Under the pieces are notes generated by a model, which searched no databases, was not told the origin of the DNA, and saw only the letters and a list, made by a program, of their open reading frames with translations. A stretch of 64,000 nucleotides of DNA from Diadophis punctatus similis (Eukaryota; Chordata; Lepidosauria; Squamata; Dipsadidae), in assembly GCA_023053685.1 (NCBI GenBank), contig JALIGW010000010.1:6516096-6580095 (forward strand). The letters run 5' to 3'. The position numbers and the translations under genes were made by a program. Position 1 is the first letter of the stretch. Each line of letters starts with the position of its first letter. Of this stretch, positions 22,868-33,991 are shown one piece after another.

Positions 22868-24575
22868 CTAATAAGAAAAGCTCCGGCTACCCGGGAGGTT
22901 ACACGAGGCTGGCTCCAGGGAATTATTAACGCTTCTTTGGGGGAGGGTTATTTCCCCACGGCTTTGAAAGAAGCGGTGGTGAGGCCTCTCCTCAAGAAGC
23001 CCTCCCTGGACCCAGCAATTTTAGCTAACTATCGCCCTGTCTCCAACCTTCGCTTCGTGGCGAAGGTTGTTGAGAGTGTGGTCGCACGACAGTTTCCCCA
23101 GTACTTGGAGGAATCATCATACCTAGATCCGTTCCAGTCGGGTTTCAGGGCCGGGCACAGCACAGAAACGGCATTGGTCGCATTGGCTGATGATCTCTGG
23201 AGGGCTCGGGACAGGGGTTGTTCCTCTGTCCTGGTCCTATTAGACCTCTCAGCGGCTTTTGATACCATCGACCATGGTATCATGCTGCACCGGCTGGAAG
23301 AATTAGGGATAGGGGGCACCGTTTTTCATTGGTTCTCCTCCTTTCTCTCCAACCGGTCGCAGTTTGTATTGGCAGGGGGGCAGAGGTCGTCCTCGAGGCC
23401 TCTTACATATGGAGTGCCCCAGGGGTCGATTCTCTCGCCCCTTCTGTTCAACATCTATGTGAAGCCGCTGGGTGAGATCATCCGTGGCTTTGGGGTGAAG
23501 TACCATCAGTACGCCGATGATACACAGCTGTACATTTCCACCCCAGGCCACCCCAATGATGCCCTTGAAGTGATGTCCCGGTGCCTGGAAGCTGTGCGGA
23601 TCTGGATGGGGAGAAACCGACTCAGGCTCAACCCTTCCAAGACGGAGTGGCTGTGGTTCCCAGCGTCTCGATATAGTCAGATGATTCCATCTCTGACTAT
23701 CGGGGGCGAGTCTCTAGCCCCTGCCGAAAGGGCTCGCAATCTGGGTGTCCTCCTGGATCCACAGCTGTCCTTAGAGGACCATCTGACAGCTGTGACCAGG
23801 GCGGCCTTTTATCAGGTCCGCCTGATATGCCAGTTGTGGCCCTTTCTGAATCGGGATTCCCTGTGCACAGTCACCCATGCCCTGGTCACGTCGCGTCTGG
23901 ACTACTGTAATGCTCTCTACATGGGGCTCCCCATGAAGAGCACCCGGAGGCTCCAACTGATCCAGAATGCAGCCGCGCGGGTGGTTTCGGGGGCTAATTG
24001 GCGCTCCCATATAACACCCCTCCTGCGCGAGCTGCACTGGCTTCCGGTGGTCTACCGGGTGCGCTTCAAGGTGCTTGTTACTACCTTTAAAGCGCTCCAT
24101 GGCATTGGACCTAGGTATCTCCGAGACCGCCTGCTGCCACAAACTGCCTCCCATCGACCAGTGTGCTCCCACAGAGAGGGCCTCCTCGGGGTGCCATCAG
24201 CCAAACAGTGTAGGCTGGTGACACCCAGGGGGAGGGCCTTCTCTGTGGGAGCACCCACCCTCTGGAATCAGCTCCCTCCAGACTTAAGAACCATTCACTA
24301 CCTGTCCACCTTCCGCCGTGCTCTCAAGACATATTATTTTTATCAAGCCGGGCTGGCGTGAAAAAGTTTTTGGGGTTTTTAAAATTTTAAGATTTTACTA
24401 AATTTTAATTGTATTAAATTAGGGCCACATTGAATATTTTATTTTAATATGTATTTTAATGTTTTTTACTTGGCTTAAATGTATTTTAATGTTTTTTACT
24501 TGGCTGTTCACCGCCCTGAGTCCCCTGGAGAGGGGCGGTATATAAATTTAATTAAACTTAAACTTAAACTTAAGG
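22868..24575 (+). mobile_element. L2-type LINE, 5'-truncated, inserted in L1
   Basis: A non-LTR element lacking its 5' half, with an intact RT-containing frame, a short AT-rich 3' UTR and a tail of the form CCGCCCTGAGTCCCC...GGGCGGTATATAAAT followed by (TTAAAC)n. It lies in the middle of the antisense L1, so it inserted later. Confidence 0.92.
22937..24361 (+). CDS. L2-type LINE reverse transcriptase, intact 474-codon frame (5'-truncated ORF)
   Basis: Open from the truncation to the natural stop. RT motifs run in order: KKPSLDP and [37 protein letters not shown] (catalytic aspartate), [24 protein letters not shown] (catalytic YADD at 23510-23521), then the KTEWLWF and LGVLLD segments, followed by the long C-terminal region typical of L2/CR1-group elements ([33 protein letters not shown]). 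The endonuclease half is missing, so the first ATG is simply the first one left in frame. Lack of stops over 1.4 kb points to a recent insertion, but the copy cannot move alone. The antisense copy at 48963-52831 is very similar. Confidence 0.9.
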   Translation: MGEGYFPTALKEAVVRPLLKKPSLDPAILANYRPVSNLRFVAKVVESVVARQFPQYLEESSYLDPFQSGFRAGHSTETALVALADDLWRARDRGCSSVLVLLDLSAAFDTIDHGIMLHRLEELGIGGTVFHWFSSFLSNRSQFVLAGGQRSSSRPLTYGVPQGSILSPLLFNIYVKPLGEIIRGFGVKYHQYADDTQLYISTPGHPNDALEVMSRCLEAVRIWMGRNRLRLNPSKTEWLWFPASRYSQMIPSLTIGGESLAPAERARNLGVLLDPQLSLEDHLTAVTRAAFYQVRLICQLWPFLNRDSLCTVTHALVTSRLDYCNALYMGLPMKSTRRLQLIQNAAARVVSGANWRSHITPLLRELHWLPVVYRVRFKVLVTTFKALHGIGPRYLRDRLLPQTASHRPVCSHREGLLGVPSAKQCRLVTPRGRAFSVGAPTLWNQLPPDLRTIHYLSTFRRALKTYYFYQAGLA

Positions 24576-26172
24576 GAATCATTTTTGAGGTAATTTGTTC
24601 AAGGCAGTTTTTGATCTTAATCCAAAAGTTCTTCACCTTGGGACAGGTCCACCATAGATGGTAGTATGTTCCTATACCTTCTTTGCATTTCCAGCACTTT
24701 GGGGAAAGTTTTGGGAACATTTTTGCCAATCGTGCTGGAGGAAGGTGCCACCGGTAAAACATTTTGTATATGTTTTTTTGTATGGTATCGCCAGTGTTAA
24801 TTTATAATTTATAGTCCAAATTTTTTCCCATTCGTTTAAATTAATTGGATAACCAAAGTTTTGTGCCCATGCAATCATTGAACCTTTTACCACCTCTTCG
24901 AATAGATTATATTGGAGTAGGAAATTATATAGTTTAGAAATCATTTTTTTGTCATTGCCCATTGATATCCTATCTAAATCACATTTTTTTTGAAATCCAT
25001 ATTTTGTTTTATCTTTGTTGTATTTTGATTTGACCTGTAGATAGTGCCACCAATCAAGGTCTATTCCTTTTCCTTTGAGTTCTTGTTTTGAGAACATCTC
25101 ATTGTGTTCGTCTAGGAGTTGTTGATATGTTATAATCTTATTTACATCTAAGAGGTTCAGGTATATAATTGCTTCAGTTGGTGATATCCATTTTGGAACA
25201 CTTCTATAATGATCCTTCCTTATTATTAGCCATGTGTCTAATAAGTTCTTTCTTATATAATGTCGGTGGAAATATGTAGGTGTCCCCCCATAAGAAGGCA
25301 TGCCAACCAATCTGCAAATCGAAACCCTCTAGGATTAATATCCTTCTGTTTTTGAGTATGATCCATTCCCTCATCCAATTGAGTGTAGCAGATTGGTGGT
25401 ATAGCTCCCAGTTGGGGAGACCAAATCCTCCTCTCCTCCTATGGTCTTGAAGAAGTTTCAGTTTGATCCTCGCTTTTCTTTTGGCCCATATGAATTTGTG
25501 AATCATTTTATTTAAATTTGAAAAAACTGTTTTATTCAACTTTATTGGGATTACCTGGAATAGGAATAAGATCTTGGGTAGGATGTTCATTTTAATTGTT
25601 GTAATTTTACCCATAAATGATAATTGAAGTTTTGACCATCCATCAAGGTCCTTACTAATTTTCTGTATTAGTTTTATATAATTGTCCTCCTTTAATGAGC
25701 TACATCTCGCAGTGAGCCATATCCCAAGATATTTAACTCTTTTAACTATTTTCATACCTAATGAATTTTCCAATTCGATATTTTGTTTCGGTGTCATGTT
25801 TTTAGTTATTATTTTTGTTTTTTCCTTATTAATTTTTAGGCCTGCCGCCTTTCCAAATTTTTCAATTTCATTGATTAGAGTCGGGCCAGTGTCTAAAGGT
25901 TCTTCAACTATAAATGTCATATCATCAGCGAAGGCTTGAAGTTTGAATTCCTCCTTCCTGATTTTTAGGCCTTTTATCTCTTGCATGCTTCTTACTTTCC
26001 TCAGTAGGCTTTCCAATGCTAATATGAAAATTAATGGGGCTAACAGGCATCCTTGACGTACTCCTTTTTTAATATCTATTTTCTCCGTTATATCGTTATT
26101 TACTATTATTTTTGCTGTTTGATTACTATATATAGCTCTGATCAACCCTATAAATTTTTCGCCAAATTTCAT
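24508..26172 (-). pseudogene. L1 ORF2 remnant (RT to C-terminal zinc region)
   Basis: Three overlapping open pieces on the minus strand. The RT half (25204-26172) has VRQGCLLAPLIF, the catalytic FADDMTF, LKINKEKTK and LGIWLT. The middle (24672-25310) carries the region after RT. The C-terminal part (24508-24762) has MFYRWHLPPARLAKMFP and CWKCKEGIGTYYHLWWTCPKV, a CXXC...H...C zinc-binding pattern. Frame changes near 25250 and 24720 and truncation at both sides make it nonfunctional. Confidence 0.88.
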
Positions 26173-26225
26173 TTTTTCTAATTGTATAATAAAAAATTGC
26201 CAGTAAAGGTTGTCGAACGCTTTTT

Positions 26226-26878
26226 GCGTTCGACAACCATGGGGCTACCCGTGAAGAGTATCCGGAGACTGCAATTGGTGCAAAATGCGGCTGCGCATGC
26301 TGTGGTGGGTGCCACCAGATATACCCACATAACACCCATACTCCGCCAGCTGCATTGGTTGCCCATTGGTCTCCGGGTGCAATTCAAGGTGTTGATTATC
26401 ATCTTTAAAGCCCTACATGGCTTAGGACCATGGCTTAGGTTATCTTCGGGATCGCATCCTACCTCATACATCCCTATGACCAGTTAAGTCCCACAGAGTC
26501 GGTCTCCTCCAGATCCTGTCAGCCAAACAATGTCGGTTGATGGGACCAAGGGGGAGAGGCTTCTCTGTGGGGGCTCCGGCTCTCTGGAACCAACTACCCC
26601 CAGAGATCCAAACTATTCCCACCTTGCTGGCCTTCCGGAAAGCCATTAAGACATGGCTCTTCCTGCAGGCGGGGTGAGAGACCATTGAACATCTCAGTCT
26701 CCTCCTTGGTATGAATGGCGTATGTTGGTTTTTTCTATTTTAAAAAATTGTTTTTTATGATTGTATTTTTAACTATATTATAGCTGTTCATGTATATGCT
26801 GTACGCCGCCCTGAGTCCCCCGGGAGTAGGGCGGCATATAAGAATTGCTAAAATAAATAAAATAAATAAATGTAGATG
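26226..26878 (+). mobile_element. L2-type LINE 3' end (strongly 5'-truncated)
   Basis: Carries the last part of the ORF (GLPVKSIRRLQLVQNAAA, LRQLHWLPIGLR, FKALHGLG, then in another frame the end homologous to 24180-24361) and the family 3' tail GCCGCCCTGAGTCCCC...GGGCGGCATATAAG followed by (AAATA)n. At its left edge the first bases (GCGTTCGACAACC) are an inverted copy of the L1 end next to it. Confidence 0.85.
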
Positions 26879-26879
26879 C

Positions 26880-27610
26880 AGTTCCATTGAGCACTACACG
26901 TTGAGTGTGGTTGGTCAGCCAGTTTTGAATCCATCTGATGGTGTTTCTATCTAGCCCACATTTTTCTACTTTATCTAGTAGTAGGTTATGGTCTACTTTA
27001 TCCAATGCCTTACTGAAGTCCAAGTAAATTATATTGACAGCATTCCTCTGGTCCACTAATTTTGTCACTTTGTCAAAGAATGCAATAAGATTAGTCTGGC
27101 ATGATCTGTTTTTGACAAACCCATGTTGGCTTTTGGTTATTACTTTGTTTGCTTCTAGGTTTTCATTGATTTGTTGCTTGATTATCTTTTCCAGAATTTT
27201 CCCTGGTATTGAGGTCAGGCTGATAGGTCTGTAGTTTCCTGGATCTGTTTTTTTCCCTTTTTTGAAGATGGGCACTGCATCAGCTCTTTCCCAGTCCTCT
27301 GGCAGTTCCCCGGTGCTCCAATATCTTTGAAAGATATAGTTCAGTGGTTCTGAGATCTCATCTGCCAGTTCCCTCAGAACCTTGGGGTGTAATCCATCCG
27401 GTCCTGGTGATTTGAACTCATCTAGGGTAGACAGGTGTTCACTTATCATTTTCTTCCCTATTTTAACTTGTGTTCCTAATCTGTTTTTTGTGGTGCTGTT
27501 TTTGATAGGTTGGACTGTTTTTTCCCTTTGTGTAAAGACTGATGCAAAAAATGAGTTATGTAGTTCTCCTTTCTCCCAATTTGATGGAATGAATGTAGAG
27601 TTATTCTGTT
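26880..27610 (-). mobile_element. CR1-type LINE fragment, first half of RT domain
   Basis: An open frame (26778-27449) reads EHLSTLDEF, SPGPDGLHPKVLRELAD, GNYRPISLTSIPGKILEKII, HGFVKNRSCQTNL and YLDFSKALDKVDHNLL, the diagnostic fingers/palm sequence of CR1-clade elements; upstream the linker FFASVFTQREK-like sequence continues to about 27610. The YADD motif and 3' end are missing. Confidence 0.9.
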
Positions 27611-27611
27611 A

Positions 27612-28060
27612 GCAGTATATTTAGAATCTATGTGAATGTTCACATAATGTGATCGTGTTATAGTTCAATTATTGCTAGAAGTTTGTGATTGGGCAATTGT
27701 TATAAACATGTTTTTTCATAAATAGAATCAAGTTAGTTAAAATTTAGGTCAAAATTTGTTAAGGTCTACATTAGAAGTCATCATAAGGATTACAATCTGG
27801 ATTAATTTTGATAGATAGTAATAGCATTATGATTTGCCATTGAGTGTTGAGCAAGAGTATTGTGCTATATTTTTATGCATATTAGCTTCGGTAAAATTAA
27901 TTTTCAGCTTTGTTGAACTCTAGGCTAAGGGTTAGTTTTGAATTCTTATGGTTTCACACCAGCATGATTGAAAACCTACCACTTGTGTATATGGATCAGT
28001 ACTGCATACATGAACAAAGGAGTTTGGCTTCAATTACATTGCTGCTACCACCATCTTTAT
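27612..28060. other. AT-rich intron sequence, no feature identified
   Basis: Nothing gene-like is visible. It may be original intron 44 sequence or the diverged start of the LINE tail that follows. Confidence 0.5.
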
Positions 28061-28142
28061 GTATCTCTTCTTTTATGTACACTGAGAGCATATGCACCAA
28101 AGACAAATTCCTTGTGTGTCCAATCACACTTGGCCAATAAGG
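28061..28142 (+). mobile_element. Snake CR1/L3-type LINE 3' tail
   Basis: The segment AATTCCTTGTGTGTCC...CACTTGGCCAATAA leads directly into an (ATTCT)n array. From memory this is the 3' tail of the snake CR1/L3 LINE family that is tied to AATAG microsatellites. No coding part is present. Confidence 0.65.
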
Positions 28143-28286
28143 ATTCTATTCTATTCTATTCTATTCTGTTCTGTTCTGTTCTGTTCTGTTCTGTTCTGTT
28201 CTGTTCTGTTCTGTTCTATTCTATTCTATTCTATTCTATTCTATTCTATTCTATTCTATTCTATTCTATTCTATTCTATTCTATTC
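28143..28286. repeat. (AATAG)n microsatellite with a central (CAGAA)n block
   Basis: Pentamers ATTCT, then about eleven ATTCT-to-GTTCT variant units (28166-28217), then ATTCT again for 14 units. The ordered three-block structure suggests a variant unit spread by slippage inside the array. Confidence 0.97.
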
Positions 28287-28355
28287 AGAATTATATTGTA
28301 TTTTTTTAATCACCCATGAATGATTTATCCTCTTTAAAATACTTTCCATCACAAG

Positions 28356-29367
28356 TACAGTATTTTTCGGAGTATAAGACGCACCTTTTTACCCCCAAAA
28401 AGAGGGTGAAAACTTGGGTGCGTCTTATACACCGAATGCAGCCCCACCCACCCAGCCACCCCCACCCTTTGGCCTCTGTCTTCCAGCAATTTACCTGCTT
28501 GCAGGAAAGAGGGAAGAGCCTGTAAAGCCAAGCAAGTCAGTAGCAGTTTCCCGATCTACAGCTGATTAGGTTTGCCACGTGGGAAAATGAAAGTGAAACT
28601 AACTGCAAAGAGGCAAATAGCTGGGAGAGACACGCAGATTTTTATTTTTTGCTGAACTGGATGGAAGGGGGTAAGTGAATAACTATAAATGTCTGTAGAA
28701 TGTTCAAATTATTAGACTTATTTTTTAAAGACTGCTTTATTATTGTTCTAGAGCCAGGGGTCTCCAACCTTGGCAACTTTAAGACTTGTGGACTTCAACT
28801 CCCAGAATTCAACAGCCAGCTTTGTTAGCTTTGCTGGCTGTGGAATTCTGGAAGTTGAAGTCCACAAGTCTAAAAGTTGCCAAGGTTGGAGATCCCTGTA
28901 AATCTAGACAACTTAACAAAATAAAGAAGCTTTTTAAAATAAATGCTTGCTCTGAAGAGGCCCAGTGCTATTGTATCTTCTTTTAAATAATAGAGAATAA
29001 TGTATACTTCCAGAAATTTTAATTAATTTTAACAGCTCTGTACAAGTATAGTATGAAATGTAACAGTGTCCTGTTTAGTATTAGAGTTTAGTTACCTTGG
29101 AGTAGATCTATTTAAATAATTGGGAAGAGTTAGTGTGACTACATTTAAGAAAACTTTCTGGCATAATGTACATTTCTCCAATTCTTTTCTATTTCTATGG
29201 GTCAGGCACACATGCACAGAAATACACAGCAAGCAGTGTATATCATCTGTGCTGTTTGCTGTTTGGCAAATTGCTTGGAGGCAGAGGCCTTTTTCCCTTG
29301 TTTTCCTCCCCCAAAACTAAGGTGCGTCTTATACTTCGGTGTGTCTTATACTCCGAAAAATACGGTA
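28356..29367. mobile_element. Terminal-inverted-repeat DNA element, 1.0 kb, nonautonomous
   Basis: The left end TACAGTA then TTTTTCGGAGTATAAGACGC and the right end (reverse complement TACCGTA then TTTTTCGGAGTATAAGACAC) form a near-perfect terminal inverted repeat of about 30 bases. The sequence GTGCGTCTTATAC recurs just inside both ends, as in the element at 8088-9779, which has related termini (GGCGTATAAGACGAC). No transposase is present. A smaller hAT-like element sits inside at 28755-28898. Confidence 0.75.
28755..28898. mobile_element. Palindromic hAT-like mini-element
   Basis: 144 bases that fold on themselves: CAGGGGTCTCCAACCTTGGC ... GCCAAGGTTGGAGATCCCTG with arms of about 65 bases (GACTTCAACTCCCAGAATTC mirrored by GAATTCTGGAAGTTGAAGTC). 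The ends are hAT-like and match a family common in squamates. A clean 8-bp target duplication is not visible. Confidence 0.8.
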
Positions 29368-29922
<555 letters not shown>

Positions 29923-30126
29923 CTTTTCTACGTAATCTTCTATAGTGCATCAAAAGTCATAAGAAAAACATATCTGAAAATAATTCATGCTTGTAAAAAA
30001 AACTATCACTATTGATAAATTTGGTATTTAAAGACAAAAAAGATTATATCATGTATATTTACTGTGTCTACATCTGTCACAGCATTCTTGATCTGTAATG
30101 AAGCAGAAGGGGATTGCTTTCTAGTT

Positions 30127-30152
30127 TAATTAGATTATTTGGTATCTTGCAG
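30127..30152 (+). promoter_or_regulatory. DMD: Splice acceptor of the dystrophin exon
   Basis: A T-rich stretch ending TTTGGTATCTTGCAG directly before the coding sequence; AG at 30151-30152. Confidence 0.9.
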
Positions 30153-30328
30153 GATCTTCAGGATGACATTGGGAGGCAGCAAGCTGTTGTCAGAACTTTG
30201 AACATAGTTGGAGATGAGATTATTGAACAATCATCAACAACAGATGCCAGCATTTTAAGAGAAAAATTGGACAGCTTGAATTTCCGATGGAAGGAAGTCT
30301 GCAGGCAGTTTGCAGAGAAAAAAAAGAG
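30153..30328 (+). CDS. DMD: Dystrophin exon 45 (spectrin-repeat coding exon)
   Basis: Dystrophin links cortical actin to the sarcolemmal dystroglycan complex; its rod is built of spectrin repeats. This exon is preceded by a pyrimidine-rich tract and AG (30151-30152) and followed by GT (30329-30330). It is exactly 176 bases, the length of human exon 45, starts in phase 0 and leaves two bases of a split codon (AG|G). Its translation (LQDDIGRQQAVVRTLN, TDASILREKL, FRWKEVC, ending KKKR) agrees closely with the human exon, differing mostly by conservative changes. The frame has no stop. The exon encodes part of one rod-domain repeat with heptad-like spacing. It is flanked by noncoding sequence on both sides and not fused to exons 44 or 46, so it is a genuine exon rather than a processed copy. 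Confidence 0.96.
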
Positions 30329-30334
30329 GTAGGG
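30329..30334 (+). promoter_or_regulatory. DMD: Splice donor of the dystrophin exon
   Basis: AAGAG|GTAGGG. GT is present, but the +3 to +6 bases are AGGG rather than the optimal AAGT, so it is a moderately weak site. Confidence 0.85.
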
Positions 30335-31257
30335 TAATAACAGTTTTATTTTATTTTTGGTATTTTATAACATATTCCAATAATGGTTACTGTGAAGGAG
30401 GTCTAATTTTATGTGTGTAGATGGATGACACACTGCTGAGGAGACAATAGAAAGTATTAAGAAGTGGTTTTAGGACTTGGCATTATATTATATTACAGTT
30501 TTTGTTTTTAGTAGCACACGTTAAGTTGATTTCTGTCTAAATTCATTTTCTGAAGAAGGAACACCCTAGTCTCTCTTCCACAAGTAAAAGATACCAGTTT
30601 TAGCAGACATTTTGGCAAACATTTAATGCTTGAATTTAAGGTTCTCAATATAAATTTTACTTGCCATCAAGAAGGAACAATATGCAATTGTATAAGAATA
30701 TAGAACATGTTGTGATAAAATTAAAATAAGGTAATATATTTTATTTTTCTCATCAATATAACATATTTGTTTAAACATGGCTGGTTGTTTCAGCATTTTC
30801 CTAATTTGTAAACTACTTCAAATGTAAATTAGAAATGTAACATAAAGGGTCATTTTATCATGCTTGGTGAAAAACAACTAGAAAATGTTGCATACATGCA
30901 GTGATACAAAGAATTTTAAAGATTAATATTCATTTGAAACCAGAACTGAGAGTAATGGATAGAGAAGACATATAGAAGGTTGTTTTTATATATGATAACT
31001 GCTGCAGGATTATTATATACACAAAAATGGGAAGATTCTGAAATACCCACGAGGAAAGGCTGGTGAAAATGACAGCATTAGAAGAGATAACAGAATTGAC
31101 TTAGAAAAAAGGCATTTATTATTGTGATTAGAAACCCTTATGAAGTTTTTTCTGAAAAAAGAAAAAATGTGTTTATGGATTTGAAAAGTATGAGTAAGTA
31201 TTGAGTAAAACTTCCAATGTATTCTATGATTAATTGAACTTACTTTGCATAAAAGCA
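30335..31257. other. Start of dystrophin intron 45, AT-rich
   Basis: No repeat family or gene recognised; probably original intron sequence. An 87-codon antisense open frame at 31013-31276 has no recognisable content. Confidence 0.55.
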
Positions 31258-32743
31258 GGACGGTGAGGAAGATCAAGCTCCCCTAAACTTTGAATTTACC
31301 CCAAACTTTTGCCAAAGGAGACACCCCCCTGTGAGAATTCTCTCTTTGGGGAGTTATAAGATCTTACTAGGCACTCGTTGGGCTTGCCGGTGATTTCTTT
31401 CCGCCTGGTTGAAGTGCCTTTTTTCTCCTTTCTTGATCGGCGTTCGGGAAGTTTGTCGCCCATCTCGGGACTGCCGCCACTGCTGCTGTGAGGGTTAGTG
31501 AGGGTTATCCTACTAGCCTGGATTGAAAGAAAGAGGACTGAGGACTGAGGATTAAAGCGACTTGTAGGCTATATTGGGGGATAGGGAAGGGCAGGTGGAC
31601 TCGAAGAATGTACTGGCTGTTACGGTTGCTGGGAGTTCGCCTTCCCTTTTCCCCTGATCTCATCTTGCTGCTGTATCTGTGGTTTGGCTTGGGCGGGGTT
31701 TTCCATCTGTTCATTCCCGCGGTGGGCTTGCTGACTGCCGAAAGCTGAAACGCTGACATTGCTACTATGGGAGGCTGGATGAGGAAACGAGGACCCTGAC
31801 GGTCGGAGGGTTGTGTGATTTCGATCTGGAGGTGGAGACCGAGGGACTGCATTTTCCCCAGCTAGGGGCGAGGAGAAGAGGAAGATGGTTACCGGTCTCC
31901 CTTTAAAAGCATTATGGGATCTTGATCTGCTTATTGTATGGACTATGCTTAAACGGCACTGGTTAGTATTATCTACCTTCGGGCTGGCTGCACGAGCAGT
32001 GTTGCTGGCAAGGAGGTTTGACCGGCTGGATTGGCCATATGGCTGCCTTTTGAGGCCACTATTGCTTACCATCTCTCTCGGGTTGCCGGGAGACCAACCA
32101 CCATTTGGTGAGGGATTTAAAACTGCTGCCGTTCTTCCAGTTGGCTCCGCGATCGACGAAGATGCTCTTCTTTTGGAGCGCCGGTCCCTGGCACCGTCAA
32201 AGCCGCCAGAAAGCCGACAAACAGCTGACTGGTGGCTGAAAACTCCCTCCCCAGGCAAAGGGGGGGGTGAAGAGCAGGCAGGCACAGGTAGAGCCCCCCA
32301 AGTGCCCTAGGAGGAAATCCTGGGGCGCGAAGGGTGAGGGCTCCCTGGAAACCTGCCACTGCTCCGGACCTGGGACATCTCCACTGTTTTGCGGAGCAAG
32401 AAGATTGCGACCAACACTGCTTTAAATGATTACATTTAATTGTGGAATATCTGCAGCAGAAAAAGCCAGGAGACAAGCTGGGCAAGTAACCACTACTTAA
32501 CTCTTATTGACTCTTATCTCAGAAGTTACAAAGTAGCAAGTGGGTTCTAAAATGGTGATGGAAGCTTGAAAGGGTGTGGAAAAGTGAAAGTGAGAAGAAA
32601 GAGAGAAAGTTTCACTTTGCTGGCAGGCTTACACAGGAGAGTTTTTTGACTTGATTTTGGACTTGCACTTTGATTTGGAGATCCTTCTTTTTGGTATTAG
32701 ACTAATACAACTTGGAATATTATAAAGATTTGTCTAAATTCAA

Positions 32744-33991
32744 ATGGCTTCTAAATCTGTGAAGACGGTTCCTTCTAAAGGAGCTGGAAGTGCTGAGAGC
32801 TCACCCACTCTCACTTCTAAACTGCAATCTCTCTCAGTACAAGCTCAGCCTCTAACTCTGGGGATGCTACAAGAAAGTCTCAAAGCCATGCAGGCGGAAA
32901 TGACTATTAATTTTAATATAAAAATTGATGAATCCAATGATAAAATTAATGACATGATTAATGACAAAATACAAGTTGTTTCTGATAAAATTGAAATCTG
33001 CAATAATGAAATCAGGGCAGATATTTTGGAAGCACTTAAAGGCTTGGCAAACAATGTGGAGTATTTGGAACAGCAAGTGGAACGAATTGGAGACATTGCA
33101 GCAGCCCTGAGAGGGAAAATAGAAGATGTTGAAGTCAAAAGGGAAAAAGATGCAGATGAAATTACAATGATTCATTATAGAAACATGGAATTTGTGATCA
33201 GAGTTAGAGGTGTTAAAGAAGATAAACAGGAAAATCTGAGAGATTTGATGGTGGAGGCTCTTGCTCAAGTGGTGGGGATGAGGAAAGAAGAGTTGGTGTG
33301 GCAGATGGATAAGGTATACCAAGTTAATTCTCGTGTGGCCAGATTGAGAAATCTTCCAAGAGATATTGTAATATATTTTAACAACAGAACACTGCATAAT
33401 GATATTCTACAAGCAACTTATCAAAATAAGTTACAGGTGGGTGGACAAGAAGTGATGACAATAAAAGAGATTCCTCCAAAACTGCTGAGAGCTAGAAAGG
33501 AATTTTCCTTTCTGGTGGAAGAACTTAAAAGACAACAATTGCCATTTAGGTGGGAGGTCCCAGCTGGAATATCTCTGATTTACGCTGGAGAAAGACATCG
33601 ACTTAACACGGTATAGAAAGCAAGAGATTTTTACACATACATTTTAAAGGCTGGGACACCAAGATCACCAGAAGGGAGGAGAAGGGAGGATGAAAGAGCC
33701 AGACAAAGAGAAGAAGTCCAGCAAGAAGGAGCCTCATCTGGCCAAAGTGATTTAGCCACAACTCATTTGGATCAAAATTTGGATTTATTTGGAGAAGAAC
33801 GGATAAAAGAACAAAGACAGACCAGAGCAACAACCAAGCGTATACAGGAAATGACACAACAGCAACTCCAGCCGGTAGATAAAGAAGCTACTAAAACAAA
33901 AGCAGTGGGAGGAACAAGACCAAAGAAATTAAAGAAGCTAGATGTCCAGCCAATGTTCCAGAAGCTTCAAAAGCCCTTAGATGGGAAGTAG
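32744..33991 (+). pseudogene. L1 ORF1 (one in-frame stop)
   Basis: The frame runs 415 codons from MASKSVKTV to the stop at 33989-33991, interrupted once by TAG at 33614-33616; the antisense copy has a lysine codon at the same place, so a single substitution explains it. Order: N-terminal serine-rich segment, long coiled coil (about residues 45-140, with repeated IND.I motifs), RRM-like core (VIRVRGVKED, RLRNLPRDIVIYF), C-terminal domain (LRARKEFSFLVEELKRQ), then a charged tail rich in Q, R and K. L1 ORF1p is the RNA chaperone of the retrotransposition particle. The last 11 bases overlap the ORF2 start. Confidence 0.9.

Larger units (their letters stand above)
22140..26225 (-). mobile_element. 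L1 LINE (5'-truncated), split by an L2-type LINE
   Basis: Antisense L1. The 3' UTR and end of ORF2 (22140-22867) and the rest of ORF2 (24576-26225) are collinear with the sense L1 at 31258-38008 once the inserted L2 element (22868-24575) is taken out. The 5' truncation falls at the RT motif KAFDN (about 26205-26220), corresponding to about 35770 of the sense copy. Right at this end is a 13-base inverted repeat with the neighbouring sequence. Confidence 0.9.

Noticed and set aside
30153..30328. Dystrophin exon as part of a processed pseudogene
   Set aside because: Intact splice sites on both sides and no fused neighbouring exons.
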